DNA from: Brachionus plicatilis | Lineage: Eukaryota > Rotifera > Eurotatoria > Ploima > Brachionidae | Direction: 5' to 3' | Assembly (NCBI GenBank): GCA_010279815.1 | Contig: QEOQ01000207.1 | Span: 282,962 to 346,961, forward strand | DNA length: 64,000 bases | In this document: positions 33,501 through 43,997 of the stretch, piece after piece | Numbering within the stretch: position 1 is the first letter of the stretch | Layout of the letters: each line of letters starts with the position of its first letter | Notes under the pieces: model-generated | What the model was told of the DNA's origin: nothing | Seen by the model: only the letters and a program-made list of their open reading frames with translations | Database searches by the model: none | Made by a program: the position numbers and the translations under genes

Positions 33501-34286
33501 CTTTTCTACTCAAATTTTGTGTCTTTGTTCATCAAAATAAAAACAGACTTTTAATAGCGTACAGCTTATCAGCACTCACTCATGTAATTTTTTTAAAATT
33601 AAAATTAAAATTTCATAAAGGGATGTAAAATTTAAAAAAAAATATTATTTTTAATGAAATTATTGACAACCATCTATAAAATAAAATAAAAATAATATTT
33701 GATAAAAAATTTTCACATAAAATTGTAGGGTCACTTAAATCGAATCTTATTTTTTTTTAATTAATTTACGAGAGAAATCCAAACATTTTTGACTCTTTTT
33801 TAAATAAAAAAAACTCAAATACATATTAAGAGAGATTTTAGGCCAATTGATATTGGCAGCATACCAGGTTTAAAAGTAATCAAAAAGCCTCACGTACATC
33901 TAAAAGTTCCAGCTGGTTCAATGGAGACCAAAACAATTTCAATGGCTCATTTTGTGCCTTATGAAATTAAACCAAGAATAATGTACAGCGATCCTTGTCC
34001 AGACTTTTATTTGCCAAAGAGTTCAAAATTTGAAGATGAAACAACAACAAAATACACATTCAAAGGTGAACAAACTCAAAGAACAATGCCTCTTAAGCCA
34101 ACTACAGAAAACATCAAAATAGATAAATCAAAACAGATAGAATCGAATACAAGCTATAAAAATTCATTTAAAAATCATGGCTTGAGTATGTGTGAAGCTA
34201 AAGCGTTTTTAATTGCCAAAGCTATGTCACAGACAAATGAAAATCAAGTTACTTCACTGACTGAACCTAATTCAATTAAAGTTTAA
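30571..34286 (+). CDS. SAXO: SAXO-type stabiliser of axonemal microtubules, five exons
   Basis: SAXO (FAM154) proteins bind microtubules of axonemes and basal bodies. Exons 30571-30659, 30730-31119, 31170-31414, 31449-31837 and 33831-34286 join in frame to 522 residues. The N-terminal landmark is CLCELCDDGSKQPHHPG, the Cys-rich block C-x-C-x2-C ... PHHP that opens SAXO proteins. It is followed by loosely repeated segments with Y-x-x-x-F/Y and P-rich signatures (YKSDYNPRP, TAYREEFVPKE, RADFVYYPHHVPPK, SSEFTPKEYAK) typical of the Mn repeats. It is larger than most vertebrate SAXO1/2 and the repeats are degenerate. Intron 4 (1,993 nt) carries two nested TIR elements; the other introns are 34-70 nt. 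KIF28 starts 305 bp downstream on the same strand. Confidence 0.82.
31979..33283. mobile_element. TIR element B in SAXO intron 4, interrupted by element A
   Basis: The ends are inverted copies: GGGTCTTGCCCGA (31979-31991) continuing, after the inserted element, as AATGATATCAGGTGATAA, against the complement at 33187-33283. The match covers about 65 bp with few differences. Flanks GAAAAAGG (31971-31978) and GAAAAAAG (33284-33291) look like an 8-bp target duplication with one change, as made by hAT-type transposases. No coding frame inside, so it is non-autonomous. Its own length without the insert is about 646 bp. Confidence 0.75.
31992..32642. mobile_element. TIR element A, 651 bp, nested in element B with 8-bp target duplication
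   Basis: A perfect 31-bp inverted repeat (31994-32024 and 32611-32641, starting GGATGAAGATTAAAAAAAC) bounds the element. It is flanked by the identical octamer TTGCCCGA at 31984-31991 and 32643-32650, which is also the terminal sequence of element B, proving insertion into B. The subterminal regions carry many inverted copies of a TATGTTTTATTCAC-like word. The 8-bp duplication and subterminal repeats fit a hAT-like non-autonomous element. No coding capacity. Confidence 0.85.
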
Positions 34287-34591
34287 ATAACTTCCTTATT
34301 AATGAAAGAACAATTTTTAATTTTTTTTTCTGAATTTTTTTTAAATAAAATGTTAAAATTTAATTGTTTTTTTTCAAACTATGAAATAAAGCCTTAATTG
34401 ATAGAAAAAAAGGTTTCACTTGTTTCATAATTTATGTTTCCATGACATAAACGTCAAAGTTTTTTGGAATTTAAATGGAATTTTTTGACTAAACATTTTA
34501 ATTTTTTCATAATCAGGCTATGACACAATTCAGATAAAATTTAAACAGTTAATCTTAAAACATTAAATTTAATAAAACAATCAAAAAAAAA
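34287..34591. other. SAXO-KIF28 spacer
   Basis: Contains AATAAA at 34344-34349 for SAXO and the 5' flank of KIF28. TTTAAACAG (34540-34548) is an acceptor-like site 43 nt before the KIF28 ATG. Confidence 0.5.
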
Positions 34592-37500
34592 ATGCCGAGT
34601 GAAAATATTAAAGTAGCCGTGAGAGTAAGAGGCTTTAATGACCGAGAAAAAGCATTAAATTCAAAATGCATGGTAGAAATGAATGGTAAAACAACAACAA
34701 TTAGAAATCCTGATCCAAATGCAGGCGAAGCTGAAAAACGCTTCGCATTTGATTATTCGTATTGGAGTTTTGATGGATTTAAAGTAGAACCGAATGGATA
34801 TTTAGCTCCAGATGGTCCTAAGTCTAGATATTGTGACCAAAAAAGAGTTTTCAACGACCTGGGTGTAGGCATTTTAAACAATGCATTTGAAGGCTACAAT
34901 TCAAGCATATTTGCATATGGTCAGACTGGTTCAGGTAAAAGAAAATGTTATGATCAAAAAAAATTTTTTTTATAAAATTAAAAAGGAAAATCGTATAGCA
35001 TAATCGGAACTCCAGCTAACAAAGGCTTAGTTCCATTAGTTTGTGGGCAAATTTTTGACATGATTGAATCTAAGAAAAAAGAGAGTCCGGAAGATCAATT
35101 TGAAGTAACCTTCTCAATGATCGAAATATACAATGAAATTGTTCGCGATTTGTTGTCAAGCAAGGGAGCTTTTGATAGGAAAGGTCTCCAACTTCATGAA
35201 AAACCAGGAAGAGGATTTCACAGTATTTTTTTATTTTCTGTTTAATTTAAATTAAAAAAATACATTATTTATTTTCAAGTTGTGGAAAAGGATTTAAAAC
35301 CAACACCAGTAAATAGCTATTCAACTATTGAAAAATTAATGGAGCAGGGCAATAAAAACAAAAGTATTGCTGAAACAAAAATGAACGCAACAAGCAGGTA
35401 ATTTCGTGTTTTTTAAAATTTATTTATTTTTTAACTAATTAACATAGATTTAATTATAAAAGATTTAAATTTGCCTCTTTTTTTTAATGGCTTAACAAAA
35501 AGAATTCTTAAATGACGATTAAATTATTTAATTGTTTTATTTAAGTCGAGCGCACACTATTGTTGAACTTGTTTTTAAACAGACTTTCAAAAAAGACGGA
35601 AATGAAATGCAAAGAGTTTCGGTTATTAATCTAGTAGATTTGGCAGGCAGTGAGCGCCAATCTAAAACAGGTGCTTCTGGAGACACACTAAAAGAAGGCA
35701 TAGCTATTAATCTTTCCTTGACAAGTCTGGGAAATGTAATTGCGGCTCTTGCCAGCCAGAATAGTGGTAAAACTGTCAGAGTTCCGTATCGAGATTCCAC
35801 TTTGACCAAACTTTTGATGAATGCTTTAGGAGGAAACAGCAAAACAGTTATGGTAAATAATTTAAAATTTTACTAAAACAAAAAAACAAGAATCTCATTT
35901 CAGGTTGCCGCTATTAGCCCAAGCGATAATAATTACGCAGAGACAGTATCCACGCTAAGATATGGTAAAAATAAGCACAAATAAAAAAAAACAAAAAAAT
36001 TCAAATTTATTTTTCAGCTGACAGAGCCAAACAAATCAAGACAAATGCCAAAATAAATGAAGATCCAAAGGACAAGTTGATCCGGGAGTTACAAGAAGAA
36101 ATTTCTAAACTAAAAGCCGGAGGAGTTACAATGATTGGAGGCATATCAGCTGATTTATCCAAAAAAGAGTATGAACGAGCTAAAAGAGAAATGGAAGAGA
36201 ATATCAAGCGTCAACTAGAGGACAGTGAAAAACAAATGGAACGCTTAAAAGAGAGCTATGAACAGCGTTTGGCCGAAGCAATGTCAAAAGTAAATTTTGA
36301 TAAATTGTGAAAAATTTTCAAAAATTAAATCTTAAAAGGCCAAAGAGTTGGATAACCAGAATATTAATGAAAAAGCTAAGATATGTCCTCATTTATCAAA
36401 CATAAACATTGATCCAATGTTGACCGGTTCCTTGAAACACTTGCTCGAATATCCTGAGGGAAGAAATTTGCTTGTGATCGGTGCAGCTGATGGTGTTGAC
36501 ATTCAAATTTACGGATTGGGAGTGAGTGACCGGCATGCCGGAATCAGTTGGGAGAACGGTGAATTTTTTGTTGAGCCTTATCTTAATTCCAGAGTAATGA
36601 AAAATGGCAAGCAGCATGAAGAAAAATTTCAATTGAACAATTTCGACCGATTGGTTTTTGGTGCATCATTATATTACATTTTTATCAATCCTACCAAGTT
36701 TGACCAAGATTCAGAACAGTTCATTATCAATCAAGTGACAACTATAACTGTTGAAAAAATACAAAAAGAAATAGCTCAAGAAAGTGGACTAATTTCAGAT
36801 GGATTCGATAAACGAGATCCTGATGAGCTGCAGTGCATTAATGAATTAATTGATTTAATGCCCATGGTCGAAGAAGCTAATCAAATGTCCATTTTAATGG
36901 ATAAAAAAATGAGATATGATCTAATGATTCTAAATCCAATAGTTATGGGCGATCCGCATTCAAAACCAAAAGTAATACTTGACTTAAGAATATTTATTTA
37001 ATTCTATTTGATAATTTAGCCGGTAATATTAGTGAAAAAATTTGGTACAACATTGGAATGGATATGGTACTCGGATAGATTTTTGGACAGAAAAGCCTTA
37101 ATGTCCGATTATTATCTGGATTATAAAGAAGACGCAAAAGTAAATGTCTAGAATTTAATTAATCAATTTATTTTTAAATATTTAAATTTTCAGATCAATA
37201 ATCCAAAATATAAGGTAAAATAAATGAAAAAAATATTTTGCGAAAATTTGAATTTTTTTCAGGAATTTGATCCATTTATTGATGCACCCGATATGCCTGT
37301 TATGATAGGTGTAGGCCTTGTCGAACCAAAATGTATTTTGCATAGAGTAATCTTACTATTTAAAATTTTGAGAAAAATATCAAGTTTTTTTTTTATTTCA
37401 TTTAGATACCACTGAGTGATAATCCAAAAGTTTTTGATTATTCTAAAAAGTTGTCAGGAAGTTTGCACGTTGATCTAATGCCTTGTGACAAACAAGGCAT

Positions 37501-38305
37501 TATTTTTGAGAATATCGAAAAGTCAATCATTCAGAATCCAGAAAAAAACTTGAACGAATTGTACTTTTTGGTCCGCATCAACAATGTGAAATGTTTATCA
37601 ACCCGATATAAGGTAATTAAATTTTAAAGCATTTATCAAATGCATAATTTGTTTTTTAAAATTTTTAGAAAATTTTTTGTCAATATAAATGCTTTGGCGA
37701 AGAGCAATTTACAATGACGGATGCAGGCGGTGACACAAATAATCCTAATATTTCTCATCAAAGAATGATATCTTATTCAAAAGTTGATCCAAATGTAATA
37801 TTTAAATTTTAGATTGTAAATTTCAATTTTAAATTTTTCTAAATTTTAGATTTTAAAATATTATTCGACATTTCCTTTGTTCATTCAAGTCTTTGGAGTT
37901 CAAATAAGCTCAATGAATGAGTCAAACAAAATGACTACAAGACAATGGTTTGATAAGGAAAGGAGTGAGAAAAACAATTCGGTTGAAAAGCTTCGTGAAG
38001 TAATTTCTATATTTGAATTCCAATATAAGCTTTTTACTAATTAATTTTTAAAAGGAAGTTAACAGACTTCAACTGGATCTGGATAGGACGAAAAAAAAGC
38101 TTGTAAGCATCTGATTTTTTATACGTGAAAAAATGTTTTTTTCTGTTATATTTAGAAAAACGTGGAAACTTTACTAGATTTTGCTGAAAAGAAAAAGAAA
38201 AAAAAGATTAGAGTTGATTATGTAAGAGAATGCATATTGTCAAATAATCCAGAGATAATGACCAAGTTGTATGAACTAGTAAACAAATTGAATGACAAAG
38301 ATTAA
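34592..38305 (+). CDS. KIF28: Kinesin-3 family motor, KIF28/KLP-6 type, fifteen exons
   Basis: Plus-end-directed microtubule motor; C. elegans KLP-6 works in ciliated sensory neurons. Fifteen exons (34592-34934, 34986-35222, 35280-35397, 35546-35852, 35904-35964, 36018-36289, 36339-36971, 37020-37139, 37194-37214, 37263-37346, 37406-37612, 37669-37794, 37850-37999, 38055-38102, 38156-38305) join in frame to 958 residues. The motor has P-loop GQTGSGKS (about 110-117), switch I NATSSRAH and switch II DLAGSE (about 263). SSRAH instead of SSRSH and the insert [11 protein letters not shown] are KIF28/KLP-6 traits. A neck coiled coil follows, then an FHA domain (about 475-565, [12 protein letters not shown]) and the subfamily block [20 protein letters not shown]. 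Exon 9 is a 21-nt microexon. AATAAA lies at 38338. Confidence 0.94.
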
Positions 38306-39430
38306 TTTTAAAATTAATTGAATTTTTTCCTAATTTGAATAAAGAATTTTTTAGCTAATTTTTTGGTTCGAAAAAAATATCATTTGTTTTGAAAGGCATT
38401 TACACAGAAAGGATTAGTTTTTTTTTTTTTTAAATAAAATCTTTAAAAATCAAATTCGTAAAAAGCTTTCTTTTCAATTTTTTATATTTTTTGTTTTACT
38501 TTATATTTTAAATGAAAATATTTAAACATATATTCATCACATTGTTTAATATGAAACAAATCATAAAAAGTTGTATATAATTTTTTAAATATTAATATTT
38601 TAAATTTACAATTTTTAATCATTTTATGCTTGATTTTAACTTATATGATCAAAAATCAATTGGAAAAACATGCAAATAATTTTTTTCGAGTTGTAAAATA
38701 CAATTTTAAAAATAAGTTTTTTAATTCGAATCAAATATTTAATGCAACTCTAGCAATAACTTACAATCACAAACCAAAAAATATTGCTTCAGGCTTTTAA
38801 AAGCCTAAATAATATTAAGTTACAATCGTTTAAAAAAGAAAAGATTTATTTCAGAGCATCAATAGTAATTATTCATGGAAAAATAGCCCCCAGCTTAATA
38901 AAATATTAAATATTTTCGATTCTTAATTTCAAAAGAAACACTTTAGATCTTGATAATGAACTAATTTTTTTAAAATTAAAAAAAAATCCCATTTTAATCA
39001 GTTATTTTTTCTGAAATAAAATTCTTGAATTTAATTTCTAGTGACAAGAACATCAATTTAATTTTTGTGTTTATCGGAAAAAAAATGCAATCAAATATTT
39101 TTAATGAAAAATTAAGTTTTTGTGTTTTAAATCTCAATTAACAGTCATTAAAATATCAAAACTTAACTGTCAATTTTAAATAAAAAATATTAAATTCAAT
39201 CAAAAAAGCAATCACGATTTTTTTACATTAAAAAATATAAGAAAAAATAGCTTGAAATGAACTATTTATTTAAAACCGATTGAATTAAATTAAATTTTAA
39301 ATACGTTTTCTATTTAAAAAAAAAAACGACACTTTTAAATTTAAATTGTGTAAAAAAAACATTTACAGAAAAAACTGAAAAATGACCAAAATAATTTGAA
39401 CGAATGATTTTCCTCGAGGAACTCAGTGCT
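38306..39430. other. Convergent intergenic region between KIF28 and neuropeptide gene
   Basis: Very AT-rich. AATAAA for KIF28 at 38338-38343. Nothing else recognised. Confidence 0.45.
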
Positions 39431-39893
39431 CTATTGCTTATCAACACTTCGACCATATCGGTACGTCATTCTTTTTTGCTTAGGCTCCCAGTTTTTGTAA
39501 AATCTCAATAAGTCTTCCAATTGGTCATCATCATAATTGTATGCTCGTTTTCCAAATCTGTACGGCATGGCACTTCGCTTACCATACCTGTAGGTCATTC
39601 GTTTTCCATATCTATAAGTCATTCTTTTATCTAAATTGTTATCATTTTCCTCCATTGAAGCCGAGTCCGATACATCTCCAACCAACAAAGCTAAAATTTT
39701 TTCTTTGATTTCATCCTTTAATCTCTCCTAAAAAAAAGACGATTTTAATAAATAAGAGAAGAAGATCATTAATGTTCTATTCACTTACGGTATCCTCAAC
39801 ATCTTTGGGAATTTGATTCAATTCATCTGATTTAACAAAACTTATTGTAAATATGATAGAGATAAAGATCATTGCACAATAAATGGCTTTCAT
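39431..39893 (-). CDS. Neuropeptide precursor encoding MTYRY-amide (x3) and SAMPYRF-amide
   Basis: Exons 39789-39893 and 39431-39727, joined across a 61-nt intron, give a 133-residue secreted precursor. The N-terminus MKAIYCAMIFISIIFTISFVKS is a signal peptide. After an acidic spacer the peptide region reads KR-MTYRYG-KR-MTYRYG-KR-SAMPYRFG-KR, then a 23-residue acidic spacer, KR-MTYRYG-R. Each unit is framed by dibasic sites (the last by GR) with a C-terminal Gly amide donor, so processing should yield three MTYRY-NH2 and one SAMPYRF-NH2. The AYNYDDDQLEDLLRFYKN spacer may also be released. It belongs to the broad RYamide/RFamide-like class; I cannot match it to luqin, NPY/F, FMRFamide or myomodulin. 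An acceptor-like TTTTTAG ends 31 nt before the ATG. Confidence 0.93.
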
Positions 39894-42800
39894 CTTCAAA
39901 AATTTTGAATTAATTTACTTTTATCTAAAAATTTGTTCTTAAAAATTTGTTAAATTTCTTGAATTTAAATAGTAAAACTTGTTATCTCTTTTACGGAACA
40001 AAGAAAACAGTTTTGAAAAATATCAAACTCTTGAAAAGTTAATTACAATTTTTAAACTGACTAATAGAACAAACTGTAAAGATGAAAAAGGAGAAACAAA
40101 AAACAAAACGCCTTGGCATTTTCAAATTACTAAAATTGATGAATTTCAAATTTGGTTTTCCAACTAAAAATAAAGCTTTAAATTAAAAATAATATCAAAA
40201 AAATTGATGCTTGTGAAACTTTATAAAATCCATTTAAATTTCCTATTAGCAGAAATCAAATTACGATCTGACTAAAAAAATAAAAATTTCCGTATATTTT
40301 TTTGTCTAAATTATGGGTTGAGCAATTGGAATAGATGCAATGAACAGCAAAGTTGTCTTTCTGTGACTACAGTTTTATTAAATACTCGAAAAATAAAGTG
40401 CACTTAAGAGCGGAATAAGTACTGGATTTAACGTCCTGCGAAGGCAGAAAAACACCTATTCCTAACAAAGATTTATCAAAATTTGCTAAATGAAATAAAA
40501 TTCCCCACTATTTTATATAAATGCAAAAATAAATAAATGTCCTCCTCATAATTAGCATCATGAAATTTTTTAATAAAAAACATATAATTACTTTAACCAT
40601 AACTCAAATTTAGATTGGAATAAACTTTATTGATTTTGAAATAAAAATCTTTCCAAATTTAAATGACGTTTTATTATAGCTGGCTAAAATAAATAGCGCT
40701 CTTTTATTACACAAAAAATTTAATTCAAATAGATGCTATGCAAAATCAAAACTTAACTGATGACACTATTGGTTTTTTATGATTAAAACTGAATATTTAC
40801 AAATTTTATTAAAAATATTTTTTTAAAAAATTAATATTTCGCTTGTTTTTTGCGTCATATATAATCAATAAAACTGTTATGAAATTCATTCAATCTAAAA
40901 GCTAAGCAACTAAGTTAAAATTTTAAATTTAATTATCTAATTAAAATGCTTGATTGGAATATGACAAGGCATTTATAATGAAAAACTTTGCGGGTAAATT
41001 AGATTTTAAAATCAAAATTACAAATATTATTTAGTTTGAGTGACGAATCTAAACAATTTTTCTCCAAAAAAAAATAAAAATCACTTTTACTGCTCCCAAT
41101 CTCAATTCATTTAAATCTTTTGATTCAAATCAATTTATTGAATAAGGTTTTATTCGAATCACAAAATCCATCTCCATCTAAATATTTTTTTAAATAAAAA
41201 ATTTAATCAAAATTACCAATTCTATAGAATTCTTAAATAAAAATCCAAAATTTCTAAATATCTAGAACTATCTTGTGGATTTTAAGTAGATTTCTTTTAA
41301 AATATTAAATAACAATGTTCAAATAAAAAATAATTAAAAAAATTTACACTTTCAATAAAATTAATGTACACATAGAAATTAAATAATTTATTTAATTTCA
41401 GAGAAAATAAATCAAAAATTAAAGAAATGTTTATAAAAAAAGTGATTCTTTTATTTCCTCGAGATTTGAATTATGATTAACAATCTTTTTTCGACTCACT
41501 TAAATTAAATTTAAGTGATAATTTTGAAAAATTGAACTGGCTGGAACTAATTTTATGTCTGTTGAAATTTCTTTCGGGAATAATTCTGACTTTCTTGATC
41601 AAAAAAAAAAAAATTTTATTATTTAAATTTTGGGAATATGAAATATTTTTAAAGATCATAACCAAAAATTATTATTATAAAACGGTTTAAAATATTTTTT
41701 AATTATAAAATTTAATGTAGAAACACATTTTGTTAGACATTCAATGCTTTGCTAAATATTTTATATCTGCAAAACTGTGCAAAAAAATTTAAAATGCAGA
41801 ATTATCTAAAAAACTTTATTACAAATAAACACATGACTTTCTTCACATGAAAATATGTTTCTGCATTAAACTCTTCTAATAAAATATTAATTAAAATTTT
41901 TTTTGATAATAATTTTTAAATTTGCCTTAATTTAAAAATTAGGTGCTAATATTTCTGTTCGGTTTTTGCCTATCTATAAAGTGCTTTCAATCATGACCAA
42001 AACATTTTTAAGCTGGTCTATAGAGCGCATAAATGGTTACCAGCATTATTAAATTTAATTTTTTTTATCCGATTTTAAATCAAAACTTCAGAAGTTTTTA
42101 TAAGTTTAATTTTTAAAAAATAACTTGAAGCTTTAAAGGAAGTCGATAGGCTTGATCAATATTTGTCTTCAAAATAAGTATCAAAACAGGAATTGAGTGG
42201 TTTCAGATTTACCAAAAAAAAATAAAAAGGAATTTTAATTTAAAGCGCGTCACTAGTAGTCGAATTTCTATTTGCTTTCATTTGTTTCGAAAATGCTGCT
42301 TTTAAATATAGTGTCAATCGATTAGTGAGATGATAAAAAAATTTTTTGATAGCTGAATTTTTTAATTTGAAAAATTTGATTCTCAAAGATTAAAAAAATA
42401 ATTAATTTAAGGTATTTGGTAAAATAATTTCTGCAGAAGCTATCAAATTTTTTTTAACTATATTTATTACAATTACTTAATTAAATTTTATTTTCAAAAA
42501 TACAATCGTAAATAAATTAAATTTTTTGGTATGGTACATTTTCTTTGCTATTTAATTACATCTAATTTTTATCAATAACCCCGCAATAATTCTTAAGTAA
42601 TAAAAAATCAAACACCACTATTTTTTATTAATTTAAATAATGTTTATTGGTATGTGTACAGTCTGAAATTCATATTAACAAAAAGCTTAAAAATTATTTA
42701 GAACTAAAATTTTTAAATTTAATACTTAAACTTTCTTTTTAAAATCATATATTGATATATTTATGTTGCAACCATCAGTACATTAGATGAATATAATTAC

Positions 42801-43470
42801 TACCCATTAAAGAAAAGGTTCAAATTTCGGAGGATTAAAGTCGATAAATGATAATCAAATTGAATTGAATATTTTATTTTTCTCAATTTAAATATAAATT
42901 CTAGTAAATTTTATTTTTACACTTTTTTGAATTTCAATTTTCAAAAAAATACAAGTTTAGGACTTGAAAAATAAAAATTTCGATTAAATTAAAATTTTAA
43001 CTTCTAAATTTATAAATTCGACGGTTCAAATTTTTTGATAAATTGTGATTTAAATTTAAAAAACAATTTGATTTCATCCAAAATCAGACACTTTTTTGAA
43101 AAAATCAGGCCCTTAAAATTTATTACTTGAATAATAAAATTTTTAAATTATGTTTCTCAATACTTTTTTATATTTATTAAACTCAAGGTAAATTATTTGC
43201 TAAATTAACAATGAAAATTTCTTATTTTGCCATAAATAAAAGTTGCTCAAACTTAGTGCAACACATATGACTCATCAATAAAACCAAGAAAGCTCTTGGA
43301 AAACTTAATTGATCATTTTAAAATGCTAAGCAAATTATTTTATGAACACCTTAACTTTTCAAAAATAGATAGACAAATGCCATTCTAAGCTAAATTTGAA
43401 TAAATTTTTCTAAATTTAAAATTATGATTTTTAGAATCAAATAATTATATTAGAATTTCTACCAAATTCA
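39894..43470. other. Gene-poor AT-rich region
   Basis: About 3.6 kb with only short chance frames. The 62-codon frames at 39979-40167 and 41477-41665 have no motif and are embedded in sequence of background composition. GATTTTTAG (43426-43434) is an acceptor-like site 36 nt before the next ATG. Confidence 0.4.
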
Positions 43471-43997
43471 ATGTCGGATCAGTCCACTAAAGAATCATTA
43501 GTTGATCAAATAGCGAATACAGCAACTAATAAAGGCGTCATTATTGGTGTAACTATCGGGGCAGTCGCTTTTGTCATTTTAGTTGTCATTATTTTAATAT
43601 GTTGCTGTTGTCGAAAAGCAGAACGTTCATGTCTAAAGAGAAGGTGAATTTTTTTCCCTATCATTTATTTATATCTTTAACCATTTTTTAAGTATTGGAC
43701 GGATGGATAAAAAATTTAACAAAAGAAAGCATGAATTAGAAAGTCAGCAGCAAAAAAGGTAGCTTTCATCTGGACCTTAAAAAAATATTTTTTATATATT
43801 TTTAAAGGAGAGATGAATTAAATCAGCGACACAATGAAATTCGGAATAAATATGGTAAAAAAATTATTCAAAATCATTGATAAATAAGATTAAAAATTAC
43901 TTCTTTAAAAGGATTAGGGTCTAATCCAACTGCTCAAAACCCTAAAGAAAACATTTACACTGTCGAAAACGAGCAAATTAATTTATCCCTACGTTAA
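43471..43997 (+). CDS. Small single-pass membrane protein, four exons, unknown function
   Basis: Four short exons (43471-43643, 43693-43758, 43808-43854, 43912-43997) join in frame to 123 residues; none is long enough to stand out alone. A polar N-terminus (MSDQSTKESLVDQIANTATN) is followed by one strongly hydrophobic helix (about 22-44, GVIIGVTIGAVAFVILVVII) and a juxtamembrane CCCCRK cluster, a likely palmitoylation site. The rest is a basic, then polar cytoplasmic tail rich in K/R/Q/E ending in ENIYTVENEQINLSL. The tyrosine in NIYTVENE could be a sorting or SH2-type motif. There is no signal peptide, so it is probably type III. Introns are 49-57 nt with clean GT-AG ends. I do not recognise the family. 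Confidence 0.72.
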
